A stretch of 64,000 nt of DNA from Martelella sp. NC20 (GTDB lineage Bacteria; Pseudomonadota; Alphaproteobacteria; Rhizobiales; Rhizobiaceae). The stretch covers positions 62,001 through 126,000 of the forward strand of contig NZ_CP054861.1 in NCBI RefSeq assembly GCF_013459645.1, read 5' to 3'. Position 1 is the first letter of the stretch; every line of letters starts with the position of its first letter. Below are positions 35,701 to 44,751 of this stretch, piece after piece. Made by a program: the position numbers and the translations under genes. Under the pieces are notes generated by a model. That model ran no database searches and was not told where the DNA came from. It was given only the letters and a program-made list of their open reading frames with translations.

Positions 35701-38700
35701 AATGTTGCCGCCGCCGCCATTGATCGACTGGCTGAGAACGCCCTGACTGCCGACGCCTGTCACGACAATGTCGCCGGTATTGTTGACAGTGACGACGCCT
35801 GCGACGCCATCCGTTCCGGTCCTCGCCCCCAGTACATTGGAGATCACATAATCGGCGATCGTGACTGCCGGCGTCGAAATCGACATTCCCGCATTGCCGC
35901 CGCCGCCGCCAAGTGACTGCGCCAGAATGCCATAACTGTTGTCGCCCCGGACAAGGATCGTACCGGTATTGTTGACTGTCACGTCAGCGCCATCAGCGCC
36001 ATCTCCGCCAGCGCCACCGACTGCGATTTTGGAAAACGAGGCCCCGGTGCTTTGGTTTGCCAGGTCATTGCCACTCAGGACCACGGCCAATCCGCCATTG
36101 CCGCCGCCACCGCCGATCGACTGCGCCATGACCGCGATACTATCATCGCCGATGGTCGTGATGGCATCGTAGATGTCGCTCGTGCGCACCTTGCTTTCGA
36201 CAGTACCACCATTGCCGCCACCGCCGCCGAAACCGCCAACGCCAAGCGAAGCCGAGCCGCCGTTCTCCTGGGAAAGGTCCAGCGCGCCGGCAATATTGGT
36301 GCCGCCATTGCCACCCGCACCGCCAAGACTCTGGGTCAGAATGCCGGTCGCGTTATTGCCGTAGGTCAGAACACCGGCTGCGATATCCGACTGCGTCATA
36401 GCGCCCGCATCGGAAGCACTTCCTCCGAAACCGCCAACACCGATCGCGACAGCAGCACTGGTCTGGCGGGAAAGGGAAACCGCGCCGTCGACAGTCAGGC
36501 CGCCATTGCCGCCACCGCCGCCAAGGCTCTGTGTGAGAATACCAACGGCATCATCGCCCTTGGTCTGCACGTAGCCGGCAACGGTATGATTGACCGATCC
36601 CGCATTGCCGCCACCGCCACCGAAACCACCAACGCCGAGACCAAGCGAGCCGGAAAGCTTGTTTGCGTACGTAATGCCGGCCGAGACATTGACGCCGCCA
36701 TTGCCGCCACCGCCGCCAAGGCTCTGCGCGACAACGCCGTTTGATCTATCCCCGTTGGTCGAAGCTGTGCCGTCATAACTGGCAACGACATTGCCGGCTT
36801 CACCACCATCGCCGCCGAAACCGCCGACCCCGATAGCAGCCGCGCCGCTGCCGTTTCCGGAAACACTGACCGCACCCGTAACATTGAGGCCGCCATTGCC
36901 GCCGCCGCCGCCGAGCGACTGAACCAGAACGCCGGTCGCATCATCGCCTTCAGTCGTAACATTGCCCGTCACCGTACCCGTCGCGGTATCGGCATTGCCG
37001 CCGCCTCCGCCAAAGCCGCCAATGCCAACCCCGACGGAACCGCTGTTCTGGCTGGAAAGCGATACCGTGCCCGCTACGTTCATGCCGCCATTGCCACCGC
37101 CGCCGCCAAGCGACTGGATCACCACAGCGCCCGAGCGATCTTCGGCCGTGTAGACGTCTCCGTTCAGTGTTCCCGTCACCGCAGCGCCGTTGCCGCCGTC
37201 GCCACCAAAACCGCCGACACCAACGCCCAATGCTCCCGACCCGCTGCGCGATGCACTGACACCGGCAGAAACGTTGAGCGCGCCATTGCCGCCGCCGCCG
37301 CCAAGCGACTGAACGAGAAAGCCCGTCGAATCCGTGCCGAATGTAGCGATATTGCCGGTCAACTTGCCGGTTGCGGTATCAGCCTTGCCACCGCCGCCAC
37401 CAGAGCCACCGATGCCAACGCTGACGCCCCCCGTTCCGGTACCGGCAAGCGTGACGGTCGACGAAACGTTCATGCCGCCATTGCCGCCACCGCCGCCGAG
37501 CGACTGGACCACGAAGGCCGAAGACTGGTTGCCTGATGTCTTGATATCCCCCTCAAGCGTTCCGGACGCCGTGCCGCCATCGCCGCCGTCGCCACCAGCC
37601 CCGCCGAGACCGACAGAAGCCCCGCCAGAACCCGTTCCGGCCACAGCCACGGACGCCGTTACATTCATGCCGCCATTGCCACCGCCGCCGCCAAGCGACT
37701 GGACCAGCAGACCTGCGGAATTTTCGCCTTCGGTGGCCACATTGCCCGTGACGTCCGCAGTCACGACATCGCCATTGCCGCCGGTGCCACCGCGGCCGCC
37801 GAGGCCGACCCCGATACTACCCGAACCGGTTCCGGCACCTGCGCCGGAGACGGTCACGTTGAAGCTTCCATTGCCGCCACCGCCGCCGATCGACTGCGCG
37901 ATGATTGCGGCGGAATCTGCGCCACGGGTGAGCACATCATTTTCAACGGTGAGATCAACCGTGCCGCCATTGCCGCCGCCTGCGCCACTGCCGCCAAGGC
38001 CGACAGAAACAGCGCCGGACCCGGTGCCCGCGCCTGCGATCGCCGGCGCGATATTGAACGCGCCATTGCCGCCACCGCCACCGACGGACTGTGCGAGCAC
38101 ACCGGTCGAGGCATCGGCTTTGGTTTCGATATTCGCAGTCGTCTTCGCTGTCACAGCCGCGCCATCGCCGCCGCCCGCACCACTGCCGCCAAGTCCCACG
38201 GAAACCGATCCCGCCCCCGTTCCTGCAAGGGCAACGCCGGCACTGACATTGAAAGCGCCATTGCCACCGCCGCCGCCGATCGACTGCGCGACAAAGCCGG
38301 AAGAGCCATAGGACTGTGTCAGGATCGTGCCGTTGGATGTTGCATTGACGGTACCACCATTGCCACCACCGGCACCGGAGCCGCCAAGGCCGACATTGAT
38401 CGTTCCGGCCCCTGTGCCCGCGCCCGTGACAGAGCCGGAAACATTGAAACCGCCATTGCCGCCGCCGCCGCCGATCGACTGCGCAACGAAACCGGAGGAA
38501 CGCTCACCGGATGTCTGGATGTTGCCTTCGCTGACAAGCGTGACGGCACCGCTTTCGGCACCATCGCCGCCCGAACCGCCCAGCCCGACCGTCACGGCAC
38601 CGGCACCGGTACCGCCACCGGAAACCGCCGCGGACACATTGAAGCCGCCATTGCCGCCGCCACCGCCGATGGATTGGGCCAGTACAGCCGTTGAATCGCC

Positions 38701-41238
38701 GCCCTTCGTGGTCACATTGTCTTGCACCTTGGCAGTGACGGCCCCGCCAGCGCTGCCACTGCCGCCATCGCCACCAAGGCCGACGGATACGGTCCCGCTG
38801 CCGACCCCGGCACCCGCGATGCCTCCCGAAACGTTGAATCCGCCATTACCGCCACCGCCGCCGATCGACTGCGCGACAACACCGGCGGAGCGATCACCTT
38901 CGGTGTAAACCTCACCCTTAATTGTGGCATCGACCACGCCACCGGCACCGCCAGCGCTTCCCGAACCTCCCAGACCAACCGAAACCGTTCCAGCGCCCGT
39001 GCCAGCACCTGCCACGCCGGCGGCAACCGAGTAGCCACCATTGCCACCGCCACCGCCGACCGACTGGATCAAGACCGCACCGGAATCATCGCCAAGCGTG
39101 GCGACATCGGCGCCGACGCTTGCATCGACGGTTCCGCCGTCGCCGCCAGCACCGCCACCGCCGCCGACAGCGACATTGACTGCGCCCGCACCCACGCCCG
39201 CACCGGCGCCACCGACGCCAATAGCATAACCGCCGCCGCCGCCGCCGCCGCCAATCGACTGCGCGATAACGCCTGAGGAAAACTGGCCTTCGGTGTGAAT
39301 TTTGTCGCCGCCTGCAATCAGCGTCACGGCACCACCCCGGCCAGCCGTCCCGCCGGAGCCGCCAACGCCCACATTGATGCTGGCAGCGCCGACACCACTG
39401 CCGCTGGCGCCGGCAGAAATGCTGCCGCCGCCATTGCCACCGCCGCCACCGATAGATTCCACCAGCAAGGCCGTCGAAGAACCACCAAGCGTCGTGATAT
39501 CGGCATCGGTATAGGCCTTCACTTCGCCGCCATTGCCACCGCTGCCACCGGAACCACCGACGCCAATGGACAAGTTGCCGGAAAATGCCAGCGAACCGGC
39601 TGCACTCGCCGCCACGGAAAGGCCGCCATTACCGCCGCCGCCGCCAATCGACTGGAAAACCATGCCTGCGGACCGGTCGGCCTGCGTCAAGACGCTGCCC
39701 GAAACGCCAGCAGTAGCAAGATTGCCGGAGCCATCGACCGTGCCGACCCGAAGATCGCCGCCTTTGCCCCCGGAACCGCCAGAGCCGCCGACGCCGACGC
39801 CGACGGCCAATGACCCGGAAACCAGCCCGGCCGAAACAGCCGTCGATACCGAATAGCCGCCATTGCCGCCGCCACCGCCGACAGACTGTGCGAAGACGCC
39901 TGTCGAACGATCTCCCTCCGTCACGATTTGCGAAGGTTGCGATGTATCTTCATCGGACAGGACGACATCCACGTCGCCACCCTTCCCGCCGGCGCCGCCA
40001 GTACCGCCGACAGCAACACCGACAAAGGCACCGACGGCACCGACGGCACCGGCAGAGCCGCCATTGCCACCGCCGCCGCCAATGGACTGGGCCAGAATCC
40101 CTTGGGAATCATCGCCTTTGGTCTTGATTGCTCCATCATTGGTGACCGTTACCACGCCGCCGTCGCCGCCGCCGGCACCGCTGCCGCCAACGGCAACCAT
40201 ACCACCGGTGGAACCGCCATCGCCGCCGCCGCCGCCGATCGACTGGGCAGTGATGCCGACCGAATCCTCGCCGCGTGTCTCGATGACGCCTTTATTCGTG
40301 ACACTGACCGCGCTGCCGCTGCCGCCCTTGCTACCGTTACCGCCGATACTGACCAGGCCGAAAGCATTCGCACCATCACCGCCCGATCCGCCAATCGACT
40401 GGGCCATGATGCCGTCGGCAGAATCACCCAGCGTAAGTATCGAACCGGTTCCGGTATTGGTGACGGCAACCGTACTGCCGCTGCCGCCATTGGAGCCGAC
40501 ACCGCCAAGCGCAAGCGCTACAAGGCCGCCGGCTGTGCCACCATGGCCGCCACCGCCACCGATCGACTGGGCCAAAATGCCGCTGGATCCATTCCCGCGG
40601 GTTTCGATGGTGCCGCCATTGCTGACCGTCACCGCTCCACCATTGCCGCCATTGTCGGCACTGCCAATCAGTGAGACCAGAAGGTTGCCGCTGGAGCCTA
40701 CCGACCCGCCGGTTCCGCCGATGGATTGGGCAAAAATACCGTTGGCAAAGTCGCCGGTGGTCAGGATTGTGGAGCCGCTTGTCGTGTTGACAACAACCGT
40801 TCCGCCGCTGCCGCCAAATCCGCCGTCGCCGGCAGAACCGACCAGCCCCCACTGATCACCGCCATTGCCACCATTATTGCTGACGCTCAGCGCATAGATT
40901 CCATGGGAGTTCTGCCCCGACGTCGATACCGTTCCCCGCTGCGTGACCGTTACACTGCCGCCATCGGATGAGTGACCGCCCGTACCACCGCCGGGCGCAG
41001 CAAAACCGGAACCGCCATTGCCGGCCTCGCCACTGCGGCTAAAGGCAAAGATACCGTAGTGGTCGTCGCCTTCCGTCACGATCCTGCTCGACGCCCCTTG
41101 CGTCGCATTGACCGTGCCGCCCGCGCCGCCATCGCCGCCATCGCGACCATCAAAAAAACTCAGATAGGAATCGCCGCCTTCGCCGCCATCGCCGCCGACA
41201 CTGCCCACTTCCCAGCCGATATTCGAGGTCGCGTTCAC
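32782..41238 (-). CDS. Giant glycine-rich autotransporter adhesin, passenger and beta-barrel (separated from its signal peptide by a stop codon)
   Basis: Type Va secretion protein, 2818 residues from the first usable start (GTG at 41238), open in frame without any ATG, GTG or TTG back to the TAG at 41662-41664. The passenger contains about 33 repeats of roughly 70 residues built on the core SxGIxAQSIGGGGGNGG and a valine/glycine strand motif; they should form a long beta-helix. A pertactin-like junction (TVNGNLYLGGAAYLSG, LTNNGVTVVGTPVVSYKI) leads to the C-terminal autotransporter barrel of about 280 residues (CAWASGSAGRLNG, then the terminal strand VDFGFRF ending in aromatic F). Without the upstream signal peptide this product could not cross the inner membrane. 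Unless the stop is read through, the gene is inactive. Its minus-strand neighbour upstream is an AraC regulator. Confidence 0.88.
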   Translation of the reverse strand: MNATSNIGWEVGSVGGDGGEGGDSYLSFFDGRDGGDGGAGGTVNATQGASSRIVTEGDDHYGIFAFSRSGEAGNGGSGFAAPGGGTGGHSSDGGSVTVTQRGTVSTSGQNSHGIYALSVSNNGGNGGDQWGLVGSAGDGGFGGSGGTVVVNTTSGSTILTTGDFANGIFAQSIGGTGGSVGSSGNLLVSLIGSADNGGNGGAVTVSNGGTIETRGNGSSGILAQSIGGGGGHGGTAGGLVALALGGVGSNGGSGSTVAVTNTGTGSILTLGDSADGIMAQSIGGSGGDGANAFGLVSIGGNGSKGGSGSAVSVTNKGVIETRGEDSVGITAQSIGGGGGDGGSTGGMVAVGGSGAGGGDGGVVTVTNDGAIKTKGDDSQGILAQSIGGGGGNGGSAGAVGAVGAFVGVAVGGTGGAGGKGGDVDVVLSDEDTSQPSQIVTEGDRSTGVFAQSVGGGGGNGGYSVSTAVSAGLVSGSLAVGVGVGGSGGSGGKGGDLRVGTVDGSGNLATAGVSGSVLTQADRSAGMVFQSIGGGGGNGGLSVAASAAGSLAFSGNLSIGVGGSGGSGGNGGEVKAYTDADITTLGGSSTALLVESIGGGGGNGGGSISAGASGSGVGAASINVGVGGSGGTAGRGGAVTLIAGGDKIHTEGQFSSGVIAQSIGGGGGGGGYAIGVGGAGAGVGAGAVNVAVGGGGGAGGDGGTVDASVGADVATLGDDSGAVLIQSVGGGGGNGGYSVAAGVAGAGTGAGTVSVGLGGSGSAGGAGGVVDATIKGEVYTEGDRSAGVVAQSIGGGGGNGGFNVSGGIAGAGVGSGTVSVGLGGDGGSGSAGGAVTAKVQDNVTTKGGDSTAVLAQSIGGGGGNGGFNVSAAVSGGGTGAGAVTVGLGGSGGDGAESGAVTLVSEGNIQTSGERSSGFVAQSIGGGGGNGGFNVSGSVTGAGTGAGTINVGLGGSGAGGGNGGTVNATSNGTILTQSYGSSGFVAQSIGGGGGNGAFNVSAGVALAGTGAGSVSVGLGGSGAGGGDGAAVTAKTTANIETKADASTGVLAQSVGGGGGNGAFNIAPAIAGAGTGSGAVSVGLGGSGAGGGNGGTVDLTVENDVLTRGADSAAIIAQSIGGGGGNGSFNVTVSGAGAGTGSGSIGVGLGGRGGTGGNGDVVTADVTGNVATEGENSAGLLVQSLGGGGGNGGMNVTASVAVAGTGSGGASVGLGGAGGDGGDGGTASGTLEGDIKTSGNQSSAFVVQSLGGGGGNGGMNVSSTVTLAGTGTGGVSVGIGGSGGGGGKADTATGKLTGNIATFGTDSTGFLVQSLGGGGGNGALNVSAGVSASRSGSGALGVGVGGFGGDGGNGAAVTGTLNGDVYTAEDRSGAVVIQSLGGGGGNGGMNVAGTVSLSSQNSGSVGVGIGGFGGGGGNADTATGTVTGNVTTEGDDATGVLVQSLGGGGGNGGLNVTGAVSVSGNGSGAAAIGVGGFGGDGGEAGNVVASYDGTASTNGDRSNGVVAQSLGGGGGNGGVNVSAGITYANKLSGSLGLGVGGFGGGGGNAGSVNHTVAGYVQTKGDDAVGILTQSLGGGGGNGGLTVDGAVSLSRQTSAAVAIGVGGFGGSASDAGAMTQSDIAAGVLTYGNNATGILTQSLGGAGGNGGTNIAGALDLSQENGGSASLGVGGFGGGGGNGGTVESKVRTSDIYDAITTIGDDSIAVMAQSIGGGGGNGGLAVVLSGNDLANQSTGASFSKIAVGGAGGDGADGADVTVNNTGTILVRGDNSYGILAQSLGGGGGNAGMSISTPAVTIADYVISNVLGARTGTDGVAGVVTVNNTGDIVVTGVGSQGVLSQSINGGGGNIDIFLDFASSDEAADPETVSDPSVSLANTTSLGGENLDGAAGADVSQRHNGDILTIEDRSSGFLTQTIGGGGGTSTIIVNSGESADITVTAMLGAIDTDNAGGGDIVFERSGTISTSGALSTGSLSQSIGGGGGRLVIVGGAGAEGAGQRDASVILGADPSFNNPGGDISLTLNGNVSTLGDNASAQIVQSIGAGGGETYLTGLDQATVTLGATDGSTGDGGAVTVNNIGGTSTAGTRAHGFVLQSIGGGGGLIGTDLDASDVDVVLSDFNGGDGGNINFSNTGYVATSGDGSIGILAQSLGGGGGSIDSLFHGSAGGDGSGGSVSIDQTGNVLATGSRGIAVLAQSLGKDGAGDIDIALDGVIVGGSDANGSTDTAAIVMGGGTANTLSLSSDSFLTGVNNRILLGSSGSEAVRLNGQAIGNIDLGGGLNTVLVSEGASFWAQDKVDLGTSGTLTVNGNLYLGGAAYLSGIVLGADTKASDFSVTENVSQTTTVNGSLVFGQTATYTPDVYFDEAGTAGGRSDLIKVTGKATLAGTIYPILNDLDRLGPLALITADGTLTNNGVTVVGTPVVSYKIGITTLPGGLSAIDLIPSANFQMPGMNRNQTLTAEHINRVLEGQGTAAMGDMFGLIANMATSDEVVSAVDNLSSYGFATTQIDALYSGYRFAQTLEDCGPSNFGAKFGDERGCAWASGSAGRLNGSASFAYQGYEAEDAGFSTGIHVPLNDNGLYLGAGAGLESFSITSGGNFSAGGNRGLAGASLSQYVGNWKTYGSVSGSISHYSTTRYIDIAGTLPNGQVVIGGTGRADQHIGQANFRIGTAYRFDDFATDVYFEPGLHFDAAYLHSSNASESGTQYGLELRDTDQWILSATPSVEVGVETQVGEAMRMQAFLRGAVSFSDKDNVYVNSTFAGASSADGAFRNYSQIGKVTGKINAGLTFSNTANSAQVTLGYQGMWSDDTVSNAATVDFGFRF

Positions 41239-41661
41239 ATCACCGACAAGCGTTTTGGTTTGGGTCGGGCCATCCTGACCATCGCCACCCGAACGTGGAG
41301 GGACAAAGGCAGCACCATTGCGACCGTTCCTGCCGTTCCTGCCGAATTCAACCTGTTTGACGCCATTCGGCCCGTCGACATCAACCGGCGGCTCCAGAGT
41401 TCCTTCCGAGCCGGAGCTGAAAAAGTCTTGTTCAAAACTGGTCGTTTGCTGCTCGACCGGAAAACCTGTCGTTAAGTCGGTTCCATCCGCAGCCGGACTG
41501 CTGATGACGGCCTCGCCACCCGAAATCGAGACAATGGTGAAGGAGACCGGCGGATCATCCGTATTGTAAAACGTCTCACCGGTGGATTTGACCAGAAAGG
41601 TGTAACCATCAGCTGTTTGAACAAAAGCGGTCTCGCCCGCGGTCGCCGTTCCCGACGGATC

Positions 41662-41871
41662 CTAAATGAGCGTCGTGACGGTCGTGGTTATACCCGTCTC
41701 GGGATTAGTGACTTCCTGCCCGATCGTTGAATCTTTGCCGGGTTCGGGTGGCGCTGCACCCTGAGCCATAGCAACCGAGACGCCAAGACTGACAGAAAGA
41801 TAACAAATGAGCGCCAAAACCATGCGGTAAACAGATGATCGGCCGCCCACCCTCGTCGCATCCCTATCCAT
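41662..41871 (-). pseudogene. N-terminal signal-peptide segment of the giant autotransporter, ended by in-frame TAG
   Basis: 69 codons in the same frame as the large passenger reading frame: basic start, hydrophobic stretch VYRMVLALICYLSVSLGVSV, and signal-peptidase site AMA-QG. It then reads through NPETGITTTVTTLI to the TAG at 41662-41664. The next 141 codons downstream are open and glycine/threonine-rich, as expected for the same protein. The full gene would span 32782-41871 and encode about 3030 codons. The segment is therefore best seen as part of one gene split by a nonsense change. Confidence 0.8.
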
Positions 41872-41941
41872 CAGTGCAGCGCCCCCTGAAAAATCTATCT
41901 TGCGAAAATTGTCATTTGCCAGTCACGAAACACCACCCGTG

Positions 41942-41969
41942 AAAAAACCCGCTCCGAGAACGAGGCGGG
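41942..41969 (-). terminator. Rho-independent terminator downstream of the AraC gene
   Basis: On the minus strand, CCCGC-N12-GCGGG followed directly by TTTTTT. It is 211 bp after the AraC stop and 70 bp before the autotransporter start, so it insulates the two genes. The remaining 41872-42180 gap holds no gene and should contain the autotransporter promoter. Confidence 0.65.
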
Positions 41970-42180
41970 ATGGCGAGTGCACCGGTGGTGAACGCAAGAA
42001 TATACAACCTATTGTATCATAAGTTGATTATAAAAAGAGGGAAATCCCGGTTAGGCTGTTTTGCACTCAACGCAAACAGATTTGCACGTATGTACAATTG
42101 AAGCTGCGCGTGCGGCTACCTCCAGCAGGTCAACTCTCGAACCTGTTGGGGCAACGAACCGTGCAGGCTGATACCGAGAA

Positions 42181-43239
42181 TCAGTTGGCGGGAAATTTCA
42201 GCAACCCGTCTGTAACAGTGCCGGCCGCGCTTCTACCGGGTTTGCTTTGTGCCTCCAGCCAGGCAGCGCGCGCCTCACCCGGACGGATTCCATATCGGGC
42301 GTGGAATTGGCGATAGAACGAAGAGAGGTTGGTAAAGCCGAATTCGTAAGCAATTGTGCTGATCATCTTGTGCCCGGATTGTCGCACAATCTCATTGTAG
42401 CAGGCGGCCAGACGCCGTTGCGTGATATACTTCATGACACCGCCAAAGGGTTCAAAAATATAAAAAAGCTGGCGCCTTGAGATACCAAGTCTGGCACAAA
42501 GCAAGTCCGGCGTAAGATCCGGTGATTTCGGATTCATATTGATAATACGCCGAGCCATCGTCAGCTGTGTTGCTGACATCGGCGCCGTAGCAGCCTGCAA
42601 GGTATCTGCATTCGGCGTAATCACGGCTTTGAGAAGATTTGCAAAAGCATCATTGATCGCCGGGACATCTGAAGCATGCAGACGACCAGCCTGATTTCGA
42701 AGAGACACAAGAAACTCTCGCAAGATCACCGCCACCGGTCCTGCGAGGTTTTGGTCCGTCTGACTGTCCAGCTGACTGGCATACTCGCCAAAATCGTCTC
42801 GCTTCAAAAACATAGAGGATATCTGATTGCCGCCGACAAACCCGGTGAAAGACGAAGCATAGGTTTGTAGCAGCATGTCGCCTTTCAATACACCGGGGCT
42901 TTCGTCAGGCTCAACCATAAGCTGCCCCTGACCGACGAAACTCAGGCACCAGTGATCAATACCATACTTGCGCTCATGCGCCTTGGTGCGCAGGAAATCG
43001 ACATTCTCGCCCGTATCATACGAAACCATGTGCAACATGCCGATCTCGATAGACTGGGCAGACCCGCGAAATCCATTATCCAGAGGCTCCGAAGGCCTGA
43101 CATCGCAAATCGGAGACAAGAGCTCTCGCCAGACATCAAACTGTTCGGCTGCCGGAAAATCTTCGGTTGAAAGCTGAAACGAGGGCAGCGGAAAACTCTC
43201 AGAAGAGCCGCCTGCCGCGCGTTTCGTGTCGTCTGTCAA
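42181..43239 (-). CDS. AraC-family transcriptional regulator
   Basis: 352 residues. Residues about 15-200 match the AraC_binding_2 type of N-terminal domain (LSTEDFPAAEQFDVWRELLS, and the DHWCLSFVGQGQL strand). The C-terminal 100 residues hold two helix-turn-helices (LLCARLGISRRQLFYIFEPFGG and ISTIAYEFGFTNLSSFYRQFHARYG). It is upstream of the giant autotransporter on the same strand and divergent from the oxidoreductase gene; either could be its target. Ligand unknown. Confidence 0.9.
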   Translation of the reverse strand: MTDDTKRAAGGSSESFPLPSFQLSTEDFPAAEQFDVWRELLSPICDVRPSEPLDNGFRGSAQSIEIGMLHMVSYDTGENVDFLRTKAHERKYGIDHWCLSFVGQGQLMVEPDESPGVLKGDMLLQTYASSFTGFVGGNQISSMFLKRDDFGEYASQLDSQTDQNLAGPVAVILREFLVSLRNQAGRLHASDVPAINDAFANLLKAVITPNADTLQAATAPMSATQLTMARRIINMNPKSPDLTPDLLCARLGISRRQLFYIFEPFGGVMKYITQRRLAACYNEIVRQSGHKMISTIAYEFGFTNLSSFYRQFHARYGIRPGEARAAWLEAQSKPGRSAAGTVTDGLLKFPAN

Positions 43240-43421
43240 TTGAATGCACTCCGCATCACACTCAGACCTAGGAGAACTGAACTCTCTGATCGCTTTTGAA
43301 TTCCATCGCGCGGAAGCATGCCGCGACTTCCGACACCATCATTACCACAAGCACTGCCTTAGTTAGATTGATACCGGGGAAAGACAAGAAGATCGTGCAC
43401 TGAAACCACCCGGGTCGAACC

Positions 43422-44087
43422 TTGACCCGAAACATTCTGCTTGCCGGCAGCACCGGGCTTATCGGCAGGATCGTCTGTCAGCAACTCGTGGAGCGGCCCG
43501 ACGTTAGTCTGATCAGCCTCGTTCGCAACGGTTCGACCGCGTTCGGCTATCCCATCGATTTCGAACGATTATGTGTCGCACCGGAAGCGGCGCTTAGGCC
43601 GGTCGCGCCCAGCGTTGTCGATGTTGCCATCTCCTGCCTTGGCACCACAATGCGCACCGCCGGATCGCAACCCGCCATGTTCCGCGTTGATCATGATTAC
43701 GTCCTTGCCCTCGCAAAAGGCGCAAAAGCGCTCGGCGCCCGTCAGTTTATCCTAGTGAGTTCGGTCGGCGCGGGCGGAACCGGCTTCTATCTCAAGACCA
43801 AGGGTGCCATTGAACAGGCGGTCGCCCTGCTTGGCTTCGTACGGATCGACATAATCCGCCCGGGCTTCCTGCTCGGTCAGCGCGACGAGACGAGGGTTTT
43901 GGAAGCGGTTGCACAGCACGTCCTGGCCGCACTCTCGCCCATCCTCCCACGCCGCCTCTCCCGCTACGGCGTTATCACAGCGAATACAGTAGCGGAGGCA
44001 ATCGTTCAGTTCGCGGGAAAGACGCCGCCGGAACATCAAGTGTACGAGCATGTCGATCTGCAACGGCTTTCAAGGCAGTGTAACTGA
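43422..44087 (+). CDS. NAD(P)H-binding Rossmann-fold oxidoreductase (HTATIP2/NmrA-like)
   Basis: 221 residues. Atypical-SDR nucleotide motif LLAGSTGLIGRIV, central SCLGTTMRTAG and QFILVSSVGAGG, and the RPGFLLGQR segment near the C-terminus, as in HTATIP2-like epimerase-type proteins. The start is a TTG at 43422 with no strong ribosome site. Substrate unknown. Transcribed away from the AraC gene across a 182-bp gap. Confidence 0.8.
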   Translation: MTRNILLAGSTGLIGRIVCQQLVERPDVSLISLVRNGSTAFGYPIDFERLCVAPEAALRPVAPSVVDVAISCLGTTMRTAGSQPAMFRVDHDYVLALAKGAKALGARQFILVSSVGAGGTGFYLKTKGAIEQAVALLGFVRIDIIRPGFLLGQRDETRVLEAVAQHVLAALSPILPRRLSRYGVITANTVAEAIVQFAGKTPPEHQVYEHVDLQRLSRQCN

Positions 44088-44751
44088 AGTGTCGCCGACC
44101 TGCTTTTTTCCGAAGACACGGCATTGCAAACGATGAGCGAGTGTCATCAAATCGGTTGCGCGGAAAGCCAACGCCTGAGTGGGCAGTCGATGGTACACTG
44201 CCGAACGGGTGGAGTATGACGAACGACCGCTATGAGGAGTTCGGTGTCTCGGAAAAGCAAACGGCCAGAATGGGGACGCGAAGCTGCCGTTGGCAATGTC
44301 GCTTGCGAGGTCGAGCGACAGAGACAGCGGTGAAACAGTGAGCATCTGGGGTCTTGAAAGGATATGAACCTGTGGGCCCGTAGTGATGATATTCACTCGC
44401 TTAAAAATTCTAACACCCGAGCACGAGCTTTGCCCCGGTGGGATCCAGGGCGAATTCGACTTTGTTGTACGGTTCAGCGTGCTGCTGATCACGAGTTTCG
44501 CCGAGCGGCCGACCGATGAGGATACTGTCGGCGCCAAACTCGTCCGGCAAGCCGATCTGCTGACCGACATGCTGGTGACGCATTTCAGGATCGGCTGAGC
44601 ATCGCCCAAAAATCGTGCTCATCAGTTTCCTGTCAAAGAGGGGCGAATGCTATATCATCGAAGTTCTGGCGCACCGGCTGAAGGTCCGGAAAATGGCCCA
44701 GCTTCATGAGACGCCCGGGCACACCCACACGCAATGCAGAAGTCCTTCTGC
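44088..44751. other. 664-bp region with no confident gene
   Basis: Short open stretches occur on both strands (about 44410-44622 minus, 44383-44598 plus) but neither shows a domain, and they mirror each other. Lower coding quality and the nearby gene remnants suggest decayed sequence. Confidence 0.45.

Noticed and set aside
39000..40800. Evenly spaced short repeats that could resemble a CRISPR array
   Set aside because: They are in-frame coding repeats of the autotransporter with a period near 210 bp and variable sequence, not identical repeats with unique spacers.
33000..41000. Many proline/alanine-rich plus-strand open frames such as 37334-38311
   Set aside because: They are the complement of GGC/GGT-rich glycine repeats of the autotransporter and show no independent features.
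44383..44622. A small gene on either strand
   Set aside because: Overlapping open frames on both strands with no ribosome site or recognisable domain; neither could be supported.
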